43,674 bases of DNA from JACQWX01 sp041662295 (GTDB lineage Bacteria; Elusimicrobiota; Elusimicrobia; UBA1565; UBA9628): NCBI GenBank assembly GCA_041662295.1, contig JBAZSR010000009.1:1-43674 (forward strand), given 5' to 3'. The notes beneath the pieces are model-generated. The model saw only the letters and a program-made list of their open reading frames with translations. It did no database searches and was not told the DNA's origin. Both the position numbers and the translations under genes were made by a program. This document shows, piece by piece, positions 24,252 through 32,559 of this stretch (position 1 is its first letter; each line of letters begins with the position of its first letter).

Positions 24252-24613
24252 CGCGGCTCGATGCCCTCGAGCGACTTGGCCAGGTCCTCTGCGGTGAAGG
24301 GCTTGGCGAGCACGCCGAGGGCGCCCTCCTTCATGACCTGCTCCATCACCTGGCGCTGGGTGTTGCCGGAGACGATCAGCACCCGGGCCCCGGAGTCGAG
24401 TTTGCGGAGCATGCGCAGGACCGTGAGACCGTCGCCTTCGGCCAGGGAGAGGTCGAGGGTCACGAGGTCGGGGAAGTGCTTCTGGTAGGCCGCGAGCGTC
24501 GATTTGAGGTTCTCGGCCTCGGCAACGGGCTCGTGGCCGGCCATGGAGAGCATGCTGCTCAGCAGGAGCCGGGCCACCTGATTGTCGTCAACGATCAGGA
24601 CGCGCAATCCCAT
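24248..24613 (-). CDS. Stand-alone CheY-like response regulator
   Basis: 121 residues, single receiver domain. Asp9-Asp10 acidic pocket, phospho-acceptor Asp54 (LVTLDLSLAEGDG), Ser82 (VLIVSGNT) and Lys104 (VLAKPFTAED). All active-site residues are present. It leads the unit with the CheC-like and coiled-coil genes. A TATCAT -10 (24629-24624) predicts a start at 24617, four bases before the ATG, so the mRNA would be nearly leaderless. No histidine kinase is adjacent. Confidence 0.93.
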   Translation of the reverse strand: MGLRVLIVDDNQVARLLLSSMLSMAGHEPVAEAENLKSTLAAYQKHFPDLVTLDLSLAEGDGLTVLRMLRKLDSGARVLIVSGNTQRQVMEQVMKEGALGVLAKPFTAEDLAKSLEGIEPR

Positions 24614-24665
24614 ATCTGAAAAGATGATACCCTAATCCCGCCGGGTTTGGGAACAGAAAAGCGCC

Positions 24666-26255
24666 TCATCCGCCATAACCGCTGGCGGGGCGGGGCGGCG
24701 CTTTGGCGGGCTCGCGCAGGTTCTTGCGCAGGAACTTCCAGAGGCCCTCCACGATGGCCTGGCTGAGCTTGTCCTGGAACTTCGGGTCGCGGATGAGCGC
24801 CTTGGACTCCGGGAGCATTGCGGCCCCGGGCTCGAGGAGGACCGAGGGCATCTCGGTCAGCCGGATGACGTGGAGGTCCGCGAAGCGCATGCCGTCGCTT
24901 GGAAGGGGGATGCGGCTGCGGTAGGAGAGCTGGAGCTCCCTGGAGAGCTCGACGCTCTGGGGCTGGTGGTGGAACATGGAGAAGCCCCCGGGCGCGGCGA
25001 GGGGGGTCGCGCCGGGCGAAAGGGCGTTGACGTGCAGGCTCAGGAAGACGTCGCCCTGCCGCTCGACCGCGATCTCGGTCCTGCGGGCCAGGGGCACGAC
25101 CTCGTCAGCCGACTCCCGGGTGAGGACCACGGAGGCCTTCTCCGCGAGGAGCCGGTCCCGGACGCGCCGCGCCAGGCTCAGGTCCACGTCCTGCTCAAGG
25201 GCCTCCTGGGGACCGATCCCTGCGAGGTCGGAGCCGGAGGGGCCAGGGTCGAGGACCACGGTGATCCCCTCGAAAAGGCTGCGGCGGCCGGCCCTCGGGG
25301 CGCGGCGCAGGGTCAGGACCCAGCGCTCGCCGGTCCGGCGCAGGGCGTAGCCCCAGAGGCGCTCGCCCTCCCGGAGGTGGATGAGGGCGTCGGTCCGCTC
25401 GGAGTTCTCGGACCGCCATCGGACCTCGCGGACGAAGGAGTCATTGTCGTCGTAGACGACCCAATTGACGTGCGGCCGGACGCCGTAGAAGGAGACCCTG
25501 ACGACCGCGGCCTCCTGGGACACGACGACCGGGACAGGGGTTCCCACCGAGAACTCCACGTTGGCGTGGGTGTCCGAGGAGCGCACCACGATGGTCTCGA
25601 GCTTGGCCGCGGTGGGGGGCGTGCCCTCAGGCAGGAGCTCGATGTCCTTGTCGTCGATCCAGGCTTCCTCGGCGCCGGCAAGACGGATCCTCCAGCTGGA
25701 ACCGGACCTGCCGTCAAGGAGGATGCGCGTCCCCTGCTGGAAGAAGTAGAGCTGGCCCGCCTCGGCCCCGGAGCGGGTGGCCGCGAGCTTGGCCGAGACC
25801 CTGGCGGCGCGCCAGAAGCCGGGGGCCGCGGTCACCCGGCCCGGCGCCCGGCCGCGGGCCTTGCCGTGCTCGGGGTGACGGAAGGAGAATTCGAGCTCCC
25901 TCGGCTTGGCCTTGTCCGGGGCCGCGTCCAGGGCCACGACCCGCCAGGCCCCGGTGTAGTAGCCGCCGGGGTCCTGTCCCGGGTCCTCGGTCATGGGCAG
26001 GTCGTTGGTGAGGCCCTTGATCCGGAAGGTCATGACGCCGCCGGGCTGCGCCCATGCCGCGGCGCGGACCCAATCGCCGGGCTTGACGATGAGGTCTCCG
26101 CGGGGCTCGACCGGCAGGAACTGGCCGAGGCCGGTTCGCGGCGTGGTCGCGCCGTTGACCGTGAAAGTCCCGGAAGAGGGGCCGGCGGACGCGGTCTCCG
26201 TGGAGCGGGCGGCTGGAGCGAGGATGAAAGCAAGGAGGAGGAGAGGGATGGTCAT
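24666..26255 (-). CDS. N-acetylmuramoyl-L-alanine amidase-like protein lacking one zinc ligand
   Basis: 529 residues with signal peptide MTIPLLLLAFILAPAARS. An N-terminal beta-rich part precedes an SH3-like domain (~165-215, LYFFQQGTRILLDGRSG) and an AMIN-like domain (~220-325). The Amidase_3 domain follows to ~510. In Amidase_3 enzymes zinc is held by His of DPGHGG, a Glu and a second His. Here the first motif reads DPGPSGSD: Pro339 replaces the His. The second Glu (EALEQDV), second His (LSLHVNAL) and catalytic Glu (SVLLEPGAAML) remain. It is probably weak or inactive, perhaps regulatory, in contrast to its intact paralogue at 28488. It overlaps the upstream hydrolase gene by four bases. Confidence 0.85.
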   Translation of the reverse strand: MTIPLLLLAFILAPAARSTETASAGPSSGTFTVNGATTPRTGLGQFLPVEPRGDLIVKPGDWVRAAAWAQPGGVMTFRIKGLTNDLPMTEDPGQDPGGYYTGAWRVVALDAAPDKAKPRELEFSFRHPEHGKARGRAPGRVTAAPGFWRAARVSAKLAATRSGAEAGQLYFFQQGTRILLDGRSGSSWRIRLAGAEEAWIDDKDIELLPEGTPPTAAKLETIVVRSSDTHANVEFSVGTPVPVVVSQEAAVVRVSFYGVRPHVNWVVYDDNDSFVREVRWRSENSERTDALIHLREGERLWGYALRRTGERWVLTLRRAPRAGRRSLFEGITVVLDPGPSGSDLAGIGPQEALEQDVDLSLARRVRDRLLAEKASVVLTRESADEVVPLARRTEIAVERQGDVFLSLHVNALSPGATPLAAPGGFSMFHHQPQSVELSRELQLSYRSRIPLPSDGMRFADLHVIRLTEMPSVLLEPGAAMLPESKALIRDPKFQDKLSQAIVEGLWKFLRKNLREPAKAPPRPASGYGG

Positions 26256-27106
26256 GGCTGGTTCTTCCTGTCAGCGGCAGCGGGGCGGCTCAGGGTGGTG
26301 AGGAACGACCGGACGGCCCCGCCGTAGGCCGGCCCGGTTTCGAGGAAGCCGTCGTTGTGGCTTCCCTTCATCTCGAAGAAGGTCTTGGGCTCCGGCGCGG
26401 CCTCGAAGAGCCTTCGGCCCATCGCGAAGGGCACGATGTCGTCTCCCGCGCTATGGAGGACGAGGAGGGGGACCTGGAGTCTGCCGATCTTGGCGATGCT
26501 GTCGTAGCGGAAGCGCACGATCAGGTCCACGGGCAGCAGCGGGAGGAGCCTGCGGCCCATGTCCGCCGTCGAGGTGAACGCGCTGTCGAGGATGAGGCCC
26601 CCGCAGGGGCGGCGCAGGGCGGTCTCGAGCGCCACGGCTGCTCCGAGCGACTCGCCGTAGAGGATGACGCGGTCCGGTCCAATCCCCCGGCTGGCCAGCC
26701 AGCGCCAGGCCGCTTGCGCGTCCCGATAGGTGCCCTGCTCGCTAGGCCTGCCCGTGCTGCGGCCGTACCCGCGGTAGTCGTAGAGCAGGACCGATGCGCC
26801 CGCTTCCCGGAAGATCCTGAGCTTGTCGAGGCGGTGGGAGATGTTGCCGCCGTTGCCGTGGGAGACGAGGAGCACGGGATTGCCGGGGCCGGCGTCCACG
26901 AACCAGCCGTGGATGGATTCCCCGTCGTCAGTCTTCGTCAGGACTTCCTCGAAGGCCAGTCCGACGCTCGCCGGGTCCGCGTCAAGGCCGCGGGAGGGGT
27001 GGTAGAGGTTGGCTCTCTCGAACCAGCGCAGGCCGAGCCAGAGGACGGCCGCGGTCCCGGCCAGCCAGAGGGCTCCGTGCAGGACGGCGTGGGAGGACGG
27101 GGTCAC
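26252..27106 (-). CDS. Membrane-anchored alpha/beta hydrolase
   Basis: 284 residues. One N-terminal membrane segment (ALWLAGTAAVLWLGLRWF) anchors it, with the catalytic domain probably on the outer side of the inner membrane. Alpha/beta hydrolase motifs: VLLVSHGNGGN oxyanion loop, nucleophile elbow YGESLGAA with Ser153, acid HSAGDDIVPF and GSHNDGF His near the C-terminus. It resembles the YfhR/ABHD13-type family. The start follows the YjbQ stop by five bases. Substrate unknown, perhaps a lipid or acyl ester of the envelope. Confidence 0.87.
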   Translation of the reverse strand: MTPSSHAVLHGALWLAGTAAVLWLGLRWFERANLYHPSRGLDADPASVGLAFEEVLTKTDDGESIHGWFVDAGPGNPVLLVSHGNGGNISHRLDKLRIFREAGASVLLYDYRGYGRSTGRPSEQGTYRDAQAAWRWLASRGIGPDRVILYGESLGAAVALETALRRPCGGLILDSAFTSTADMGRRLLPLLPVDLIVRFRYDSIAKIGRLQVPLLVLHSAGDDIVPFAMGRRLFEAAPEPKTFFEMKGSHNDGFLETGPAYGGAVRSFLTTLSRPAAADRKNQP

Positions 27107-27111
27107 CGAGG

Positions 27112-27522
27112 CTATTCCCCGATGATCTTCACGACCACCCGCTTGCGCCTCCGGCCATCGAACTCGGCGTAGAAGGTCTGCTCCCAGGGGCCGAGGTCGA
27201 GCTTGCCGGCCGTGATCGGGAAGACGACCTGATGCCCGACCAGGGTGCGCTTGAGATGGGCGTCCCCGTTGTCCTCACCGGTGCGGTGGTGCTTGTAGTC
27301 CGCCGCGGGCGCGAGGCGTTCCAGGAGGTCCATAAGGTCCTCCTTGATGCCCGGCTCCTCGTCGTTGACCCAGATGCCGGCGGTGATGTGCATGGCGCTG
27401 ACGAGGCAGAGCCCCTCCTGCACCCCGCTCCGGCGCACCAGGTGATGGATCTTCTCCGTGATGTTCACGAGGCAGCGCCGCTGCGGCGTCTCGAACCAGA
27501 GGTGCTCGGTGAGGCTCTTCAT
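27112..27522 (-). CDS. YjbQ/UPF0047 family protein
   Basis: 136 residues, normal length. Family features: QRRCLVNITEKIHHLVRRSG near residue 15, CLVSAMHITAGIWVNDEEP, KHHRTGEDNGDAHLKRTLVG and a C-terminal GPWEQTFYAEFDGRRRKRVVVK. YjbQ of E. coli can complement a thiamine-phosphate synthase defect, but the physiological reaction is not settled. It lies inside an operon with a GAF-PAS protein upstream and a hydrolase and amidase downstream; this gives no thiamine link. Confidence 0.92.
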   Translation of the reverse strand: MKSLTEHLWFETPQRRCLVNITEKIHHLVRRSGVQEGLCLVSAMHITAGIWVNDEEPGIKEDLMDLLERLAPAADYKHHRTGEDNGDAHLKRTLVGHQVVFPITAGKLDLGPWEQTFYAEFDGRRRKRVVVKIIGE

Positions 27523-27543
27523 CCCAGCGGCCCCCCGGCCATC

Positions 27544-28434
27544 CTAGGCGGCCGGACCCTTGAACTGGGTGATGTCCTGGAAGGTGATGCCCGCCCCGGA
27601 GGTGTTGCCGTCCGGGTCCTGCAGGAGGAGGGTGCTGTAGCCGAGGATGTGCTCGCCGCCCTCGTGCTTCCAGCGGAGCTCCTGCCGCTTGACCGTGCGT
27701 CGCGTGGCCACGGTCTGCATGAGGATGTCTGCCATCTCGGGCACGTGCTGGAGGACCTGGGCGGCCGGGAGGTTGAGCGGCATGTCGGGGCTCAGGCTCA
27801 GGAGCTTCTTGGCCGCGGGGTTGATGAGCACGGTGCGGCCCTGGAGGTCCACGGCGAGGAAGCCTCCCCCGAGGTTCTGGAGGACGCTCGAGTGGTAGGA
27901 GGAGACCTTGGAGACCATGGCCTCGAAGCGCAGGGACCTCAGCATCACCAGGGTCATCCGGCACACGGAGTCGGCGAAGCGCATGTCGGAGGCGGAGAAG
28001 CAGGCCCCGCGCTTGTTGAGGAACTCGACCACGCCGGAGAGGTCGAGGCGGTCCATGAGGGGCACGGCGAGGATGTTCCGCGTCGTGAACCCCGTGATCT
28101 CGTCGGCCCTGCTCAGGAACCGGGCGTCCTTGTAGGCGTCCTCGATGACGATGGTCTCGTGGTGCTTGGCGACCCAGCCGCAGACGCCCTCGCCCACGGC
28201 GACCGGCAGGTCGGCCAGCTTGTCCGCGGCCACGCCCAGGGAGTAGCGCGCGAAGAGCTTGCGCTCGCGGGGCAGGAAGAGGAAGTAGGTGGCGGCCTCG
28301 GCGTCGAGGGCCACGGAGAGCTTCTCGAGGACCCGGCTCCAGACCCGCTCCTCGTCCGTCTCGCGGACCTGGGACAGGAACTCGAGGATGTCGTAGAAGG
28401 CCTCGAGGTAGCCCCCGCTCAAATGGGTCTGCAT
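27544..28434 (-). CDS. GAF-PAS sensor protein without an output domain
   Basis: 296 residues. A GAF domain covers ~15-160 (LSVALDAEAATYFLFLPRER; VAVGEGVCGWVAKHHETIVI; ILAVPLMD). A PAS domain follows at ~185-290 (GGGFLAVDLQGRTVLINPAA; GAGITFQDITQFK). No kinase, cyclase or HD-GYP domain is present, so it may act through a partner such as the receivers in the window (inference). It leads the operon GAF-PAS, yjbQ, hydrolase, amidase. Its promoter has TTGTTT (28472-28467), an 18-base spacer and TAGAAT (28448-28443); the predicted start at 28436 leaves only two bases before the ATG. Confidence 0.87.
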   Translation of the reverse strand: MQTHLSGGYLEAFYDILEFLSQVRETDEERVWSRVLEKLSVALDAEAATYFLFLPRERKLFARYSLGVAADKLADLPVAVGEGVCGWVAKHHETIVIEDAYKDARFLSRADEITGFTTRNILAVPLMDRLDLSGVVEFLNKRGACFSASDMRFADSVCRMTLVMLRSLRFEAMVSKVSSYHSSVLQNLGGGFLAVDLQGRTVLINPAAKKLLSLSPDMPLNLPAAQVLQHVPEMADILMQTVATRRTVKRQELRWKHEGGEHILGYSTLLLQDPDGNTSGAGITFQDITQFKGPAA

Positions 28435-28442
28435 TGGTTGCG

Positions 28443-28479
28443 ATTCTACTTTTTATGGCCGGGCCCAAACAATTATAAT
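28443..28479. promoter_or_regulatory. Divergent, overlapping promoters of the GAF-PAS and amidase genes
   Basis: Minus strand: TTGTTT (28472-28467), 18 bases, TAGAAT (28448-28443). Plus strand: TATAAT (28474-28479), with an expected start at 28486, two bases before the GTG at 28488. Both mRNAs would be nearly leaderless. The plus-strand -35 is poor. Confidence 0.55.
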
Positions 28480-28487
28480 CCCTTCGC

Positions 28488-30263
28488 GTGCCCAACCTCC
28501 TGCCGTTCGTCTTGTGGGGAGCCGCCGCCTGGTCGGCCCCGGCGGACCCGCCCGTCCGGCCGCCCCCTCCGGCCGCCCCCATCGTGGTCCGGTTCCCGGA
28601 GGAGGGCGCGTCCCTGCCGCCGCTGTCCGCGGTGTTCGTCAACGGCGCGGTCAGCGACCCCAAGGCGGGCTTCAGCATCAACGGCATGCGGGTCAAGCCG
28701 CACCGCACCGGCGGCTTCATCGCCTATGTGCCCGTGAGCTCGGGGACCTTCGGTCTCGAGTGCCTCCTCGAGCTGGCGGGCGGCACGAAGACCCTGACCC
28801 GCACCGTGGCCGTGGCGGGCCGGCCCGCGCCCCTGCCGCCCGGCCCGCCCGCCATCGAGGCCTCCGGTCTCGAGCCTTCCGCGGACCTCGAGCTCATGGC
28901 AGAAGATTGGCTCCAAGCCCAGTTCCGCGGCTCGCCCGGCCATGAGGCCGCGTTCCGCACGGGCCGCCGGCGCTGGCTCCCGATGGCCGAGACTGGGCCG
29001 GGGCTCTACCAGGGCGCGGTCCAGGTCCGGGAGGAGGATTTTCCCGAGCCCGGGGAACTGCACTTCCGTCTCTCCGGGTCCGGGGGGCCCGACGCATCGG
29101 TCCCCTCTGCCGGGAAGGTCGTGGTGCGCTCCGGCCCCTCGGCCGTGGCCGCGGCCCGGTCGGATGAGCCGTTCAACGTCCGCAGCGGGCTCGGCGCCGG
29201 ATACCTGCTCTTCCCTCTGCCGGGCACGCGCTTCCTGACCTCCGGCCGCGCGGGCAGGATGACGCGGCTCGCGCTGGCCCCGGGGTTCGAGGGTTGGGTG
29301 GAGACGGACAAGCTCGAGCCCCTGCCTCCTGGGACCCCGCCGCCGGCCGGCCGACTGCGCTCCGTGTCGACTGCGGCGGGTCCGGATGCAAGCTTCGTGC
29401 GCCTGGGGCTCACCGAGAAGGTCCCGTTCATCGTGGAGCCGGGCGCGAGCCTGGATTCCCTGACTTTGAGGCTCTTCCACACGGCCGTGGACGCCGACTG
29501 GGTGGTCTACGACTCCTCCGAGACCCTGGTCCGCGAGGTCCGCTGGCGGGTCCTGGGAGGCGGGGCCGCGGAAGTCACGGTCTCCTTCAAGGCCCCGGCG
29601 CGGCTCTGGGGCTGGGGCGTGGCCTGGGAGGAGGGAGGGCTCAGGCTCGAGCTGAGGCGGCCGCCAAGGATCCCACGGACCGGCTCGGTCTTCGCGGGCC
29701 GCTCAGTGGTCCTCGATCCCGGCCACGGCCCGTTGGCGCCCGGAGCCGTGGGCCCCACCGGCGTCCTGGAGGCCGACGTCAACTTCGGCATCACCCGCCA
29801 ACTCGAGCGCATGCTCAAGGCCGAAGGGGCCGCGGTGACCTTGACCCGCCAGCGCAACGAGGACGTGTCCCTGGCGGAGCGGGCCCGTCTGGCGCGGCTG
29901 GCGCGGCCGGACCTCTTCGTCAGCATCCACAACAACAACCTCAACGAGGCGGCCAACCCCTTCGCCTACCCGCACGGCTACTCGGTCTTCTACTATCACC
30001 CGCACAGCATGGACCTGGCCCGGCGCGTCCACCGGTCCTTCCAGCGGTCCATCCCCCTGCAGGACGAGAGGCTCCGCTTCGGCGACCTCTTCATGGCGAG
30101 GGTCTCCGAGGCCCCGGCCGTGCTCGTGGAGGGCGCCTACATGTCCTACCCGGAGCAGGAGGAACTCCTGGTCCAGCCCGACTTCCAGCGCCGCATGGCC
30201 AAGGCCGTGCTCGAGGGCATGAGGGACTTCCTGGCCTCCGAGCGCCGCCGCCAGGCTCCCTAG
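28488..30263 (+). CDS. N-acetylmuramoyl-L-alanine amidase (Amidase_3), intact
   Basis: 591 residues from a GTG. Signal peptide MPNLLPFVLWGAAAWSA; then Ig-like/beta domains (~25-210), an SH3-like domain (~220-285), an AMIN-like domain (~300-400) and Amidase_3 (~405-585). All the zinc ligands are visible: His413 in DPGHGP, Glu in VLEADVNF, His in FVSIHNNN; the catalytic Glu is in AVLVEGAYM. It cleaves the peptide stem from peptidoglycan in the periplasm. The region VVYDSSETLVREVRWR up to the catalytic domain matches its paralogue at 24666 closely, and the two lie on opposite sides of a divergent promoter region. The next gene starts seven bases after its stop. Confidence 0.93.
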   Translation: MPNLLPFVLWGAAAWSAPADPPVRPPPPAAPIVVRFPEEGASLPPLSAVFVNGAVSDPKAGFSINGMRVKPHRTGGFIAYVPVSSGTFGLECLLELAGGTKTLTRTVAVAGRPAPLPPGPPAIEASGLEPSADLELMAEDWLQAQFRGSPGHEAAFRTGRRRWLPMAETGPGLYQGAVQVREEDFPEPGELHFRLSGSGGPDASVPSAGKVVVRSGPSAVAAARSDEPFNVRSGLGAGYLLFPLPGTRFLTSGRAGRMTRLALAPGFEGWVETDKLEPLPPGTPPPAGRLRSVSTAAGPDASFVRLGLTEKVPFIVEPGASLDSLTLRLFHTAVDADWVVYDSSETLVREVRWRVLGGGAAEVTVSFKAPARLWGWGVAWEEGGLRLELRRPPRIPRTGSVFAGRSVVLDPGHGPLAPGAVGPTGVLEADVNFGITRQLERMLKAEGAAVTLTRQRNEDVSLAERARLARLARPDLFVSIHNNNLNEAANPFAYPHGYSVFYYHPHSMDLARRVHRSFQRSIPLQDERLRFGDLFMARVSEAPAVLVEGAYMSYPEQEELLVQPDFQRRMAKAVLEGMRDFLASERRRQAP

Positions 30264-30270
30264 CGCAGCC

Positions 30271-32559
30271 ATGACCGGCTGGGTGATGAACCCGTGGTCC
30301 GGGATCGCCGCTTTCTCCTGCCTGGGGCTGGCCTGGCTGGCGCTGCTGGCGGGAAGGGTCCGGCCCCTCCTCTGCCTGGGCCGTTCCGCGGGCCGCGCCG
30401 AGCTCCTGCTCATGGCCTCCATGACGGTCCTCCACATCTGGCTGGTCCGGCCGCGCCTGCCGGCCGCGATCTGGCACGAGCACCATTCCGGGGCCGCCCT
30501 GGAGAGCGTGCTGGCCGGGTCCTGGGCGCCTGCCGGGGCGACCCTCCACGGCCCGGGCTCTCCGATGACCTTGAGGCTGCTGAGGGCCGTCATCCCCGGG
30601 GAGCCTTCCGTCTTCGACGTGAACTACGCCGTGTCCCTCGCGTCGGCGTGGCTGCTTTTCCTCGTCCTGACGGCCGCTGGAGGCGTTCCCGAGGGCGGCC
30701 GGGACGCTCGGCCTCCGGCCTCGACCGCGCCCCTGGCCGCCGCCGCCATCCTCCTCAGCCTCCCGGCGCGGATGCGTCTGTCCGTGTCGGAGACCGAGTT
30801 CATCGTGCTCGAGGCCCTGCTCCTGGCGGTCTCCCTCTTTTTCGCGCTCTGGCGCAGGGAGAAGGACCACGGGTTCCTCGGCCTCGCTGTCCTGACATGC
30901 GCCCTGGCCGCCCTCACCCGGGCCGAGATGCTGGCCCTGGCGCCAGCCTTCTTCGTCCTGCACCTCCTAGCCCTGCGCTCCGGAGCGCCGGCCGCTGGCC
31001 TGCGGTCGAAGGTCTTCCTGGCCGCGGTCTTCATGTCCCTGCTCCTGACCCTGCCCAGGGCCCTGCAGATCCTCTCCTTGGGCAGCGACAGGACCGCCAA
31101 CCTGCCGTCCAATCCCCTGGCCGTCATGTCCGCGGACTGGAGGACGCTCCACTTCTTCCTGGATCCGGGCCTGACGCCGCCTCTCTTCCTCGGCCTCTCA
31201 GGCCTTGGCCTGGCCTTCCTCCTGCGGCGGAGCAGGGCCGTTTTCCTCTGCGTCGGGGCGTGGCTCGGCCTGGTCAGCCTCTTCTACTTCAGGCATCTGG
31301 ACTGCCTGTCCCTGAAGCTGCGCACCGGCCTGGTCCTGGCGCCGCTCCTGGCGGGACTGGGAGGGTGGGGCGCGTGGCGTCTCCTTCTCGGCCTTCCTTG
31401 CTCCTGGGTCCGTCCCGGGTGCGTTTTCCTCGGCGCCCTCATCCTGGCGTCTCCCCTGCCGTACCGGGGCTTCCTCGCCACGCTCTACACGAGCCAGCAG
31501 GAGCACGGCTTCCTCCTCAGGGCCGCGCCGGTCCTGCCGTCGGGCGCGTACGTGGCGCACCTGAGCGTAGAGGAGTCCTGGAGCGGAAGACCCGTGCCCG
31601 GACCCGCGACCAACCATGCCAGGCTCCTGGCGCTCGCTTCAGGCAGACCTGTCAGGATCATGGACTTGAGCAGGTTCCTGGCCGATGTCAGGGACGGCCA
31701 GGCCTCCTCCCAGCCGCTCTACTACTACGAGGGCGTCACCTGCCTGACCCCTCCGACTCCGGCCTTCGGCGAGCCGCCTGACCCGGGCTACCTCCATCCC
31801 CTTTGCAGGGCGATGAGGGAGAGGTTCCGCCTGACGCCGCTCGAACGAGCCAAGGTCGCGGGCGAGAGCTTGTCCCCGGAATCCATCCGGCCCGGAGGAG
31901 GCCTCATCGGCCTCTACCGGGTCGAAGGCGCGAGGCTCAGGGAGCGGGCGCTGGAGGCCGTCGAGTCCGAGCGGGACGCTCTCGCGGCCCGGAGGCTGAC
32001 GACTCCCGGGTCCTTCGTTGTGGCGGCCGGGATCGTCGCGGGTCGTCGCCTGAAATTGAGCGGCTCCGGCGCGCTCCGCTTCGCGTCCAGGCTCGAGCGC
32101 TTCGGCCGCGGCAGGGGCGACGCCGCCGCCATCGGAGTCTTCCTCGCCAGGGCCGGGGAAGCGGCCGGGGCCGCCCGGCACTTGCGCAGGGCGGCCGCCA
32201 TGGAGCCGTCGGCGCCGCTCCTGCTGATGGCGGGCCGGGCCAGCCTGCAGGCAGGGGACCGGCAGGGAGCGGCTGAGGCCCTGTCCGCGGCGGCGGCCCT
32301 CCCTCTGGAAGCCGGAGATGAAGCGCGGCTCGCCGTGCTCTATCAGGACCTCGGAGAGCGCGCCAAGGCTTTGGCTGTCCTGGACCGCGTCATCGCCGCG
32401 CATCCCGGAAGGGCGCGGTTCCTCAACGACCGGGCCGTGCTCTATGCCCTGCTCGGCCGGGGTCCTTCGGCGTGGAGGGACGCGAACGCCGCGGTGGAGG
32501 CGGATCCCGAGTACGCTCCCGCGCTCCTCACGCTCTCCTCCCTCGCCGGGACGCGCTAG
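30271..32559 (+). CDS. Polytopic membrane protein with C-terminal TPR-like repeats
   Basis: 762 residues. About ten membrane segments in the first ~400 residues (SGIAAFSCLGLAWLALLAG; ASAWLLFLVLTAAGGV; FLAAVFMSLLLTLPRAL; VFLGALILASPLPYRG), then an extracytoplasmic or cytoplasmic domain, and TPR-like repeats from ~620 to the end (GVFLARAGEAAGAARHLRRA; PLLLMAGRASLQAGDRQGAA). The layout resembles GT-C-type glycosyltransferases, with an acidic residue in an early loop (IWHEHHSG), but I cannot prove that. It follows the amidase by seven bases and is probably in one operon. Its TAG overlaps the stop of the convergent peptidase gene through a shared CTAG. Confidence 0.65.
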   Translation: MTGWVMNPWSGIAAFSCLGLAWLALLAGRVRPLLCLGRSAGRAELLLMASMTVLHIWLVRPRLPAAIWHEHHSGAALESVLAGSWAPAGATLHGPGSPMTLRLLRAVIPGEPSVFDVNYAVSLASAWLLFLVLTAAGGVPEGGRDARPPASTAPLAAAAILLSLPARMRLSVSETEFIVLEALLLAVSLFFALWRREKDHGFLGLAVLTCALAALTRAEMLALAPAFFVLHLLALRSGAPAAGLRSKVFLAAVFMSLLLTLPRALQILSLGSDRTANLPSNPLAVMSADWRTLHFFLDPGLTPPLFLGLSGLGLAFLLRRSRAVFLCVGAWLGLVSLFYFRHLDCLSLKLRTGLVLAPLLAGLGGWGAWRLLLGLPCSWVRPGCVFLGALILASPLPYRGFLATLYTSQQEHGFLLRAAPVLPSGAYVAHLSVEESWSGRPVPGPATNHARLLALASGRPVRIMDLSRFLADVRDGQASSQPLYYYEGVTCLTPPTPAFGEPPDPGYLHPLCRAMRERFRLTPLERAKVAGESLSPESIRPGGGLIGLYRVEGARLRERALEAVESERDALAARRLTTPGSFVVAAGIVAGRRLKLSGSGALRFASRLERFGRGRGDAAAIGVFLARAGEAAGAARHLRRAAAMEPSAPLLLMAGRASLQAGDRQGAAEALSAAAALPLEAGDEARLAVLYQDLGERAKALAVLDRVIAAHPGRARFLNDRAVLYALLGRGPSAWRDANAAVEADPEYAPALLTLSSLAGTR

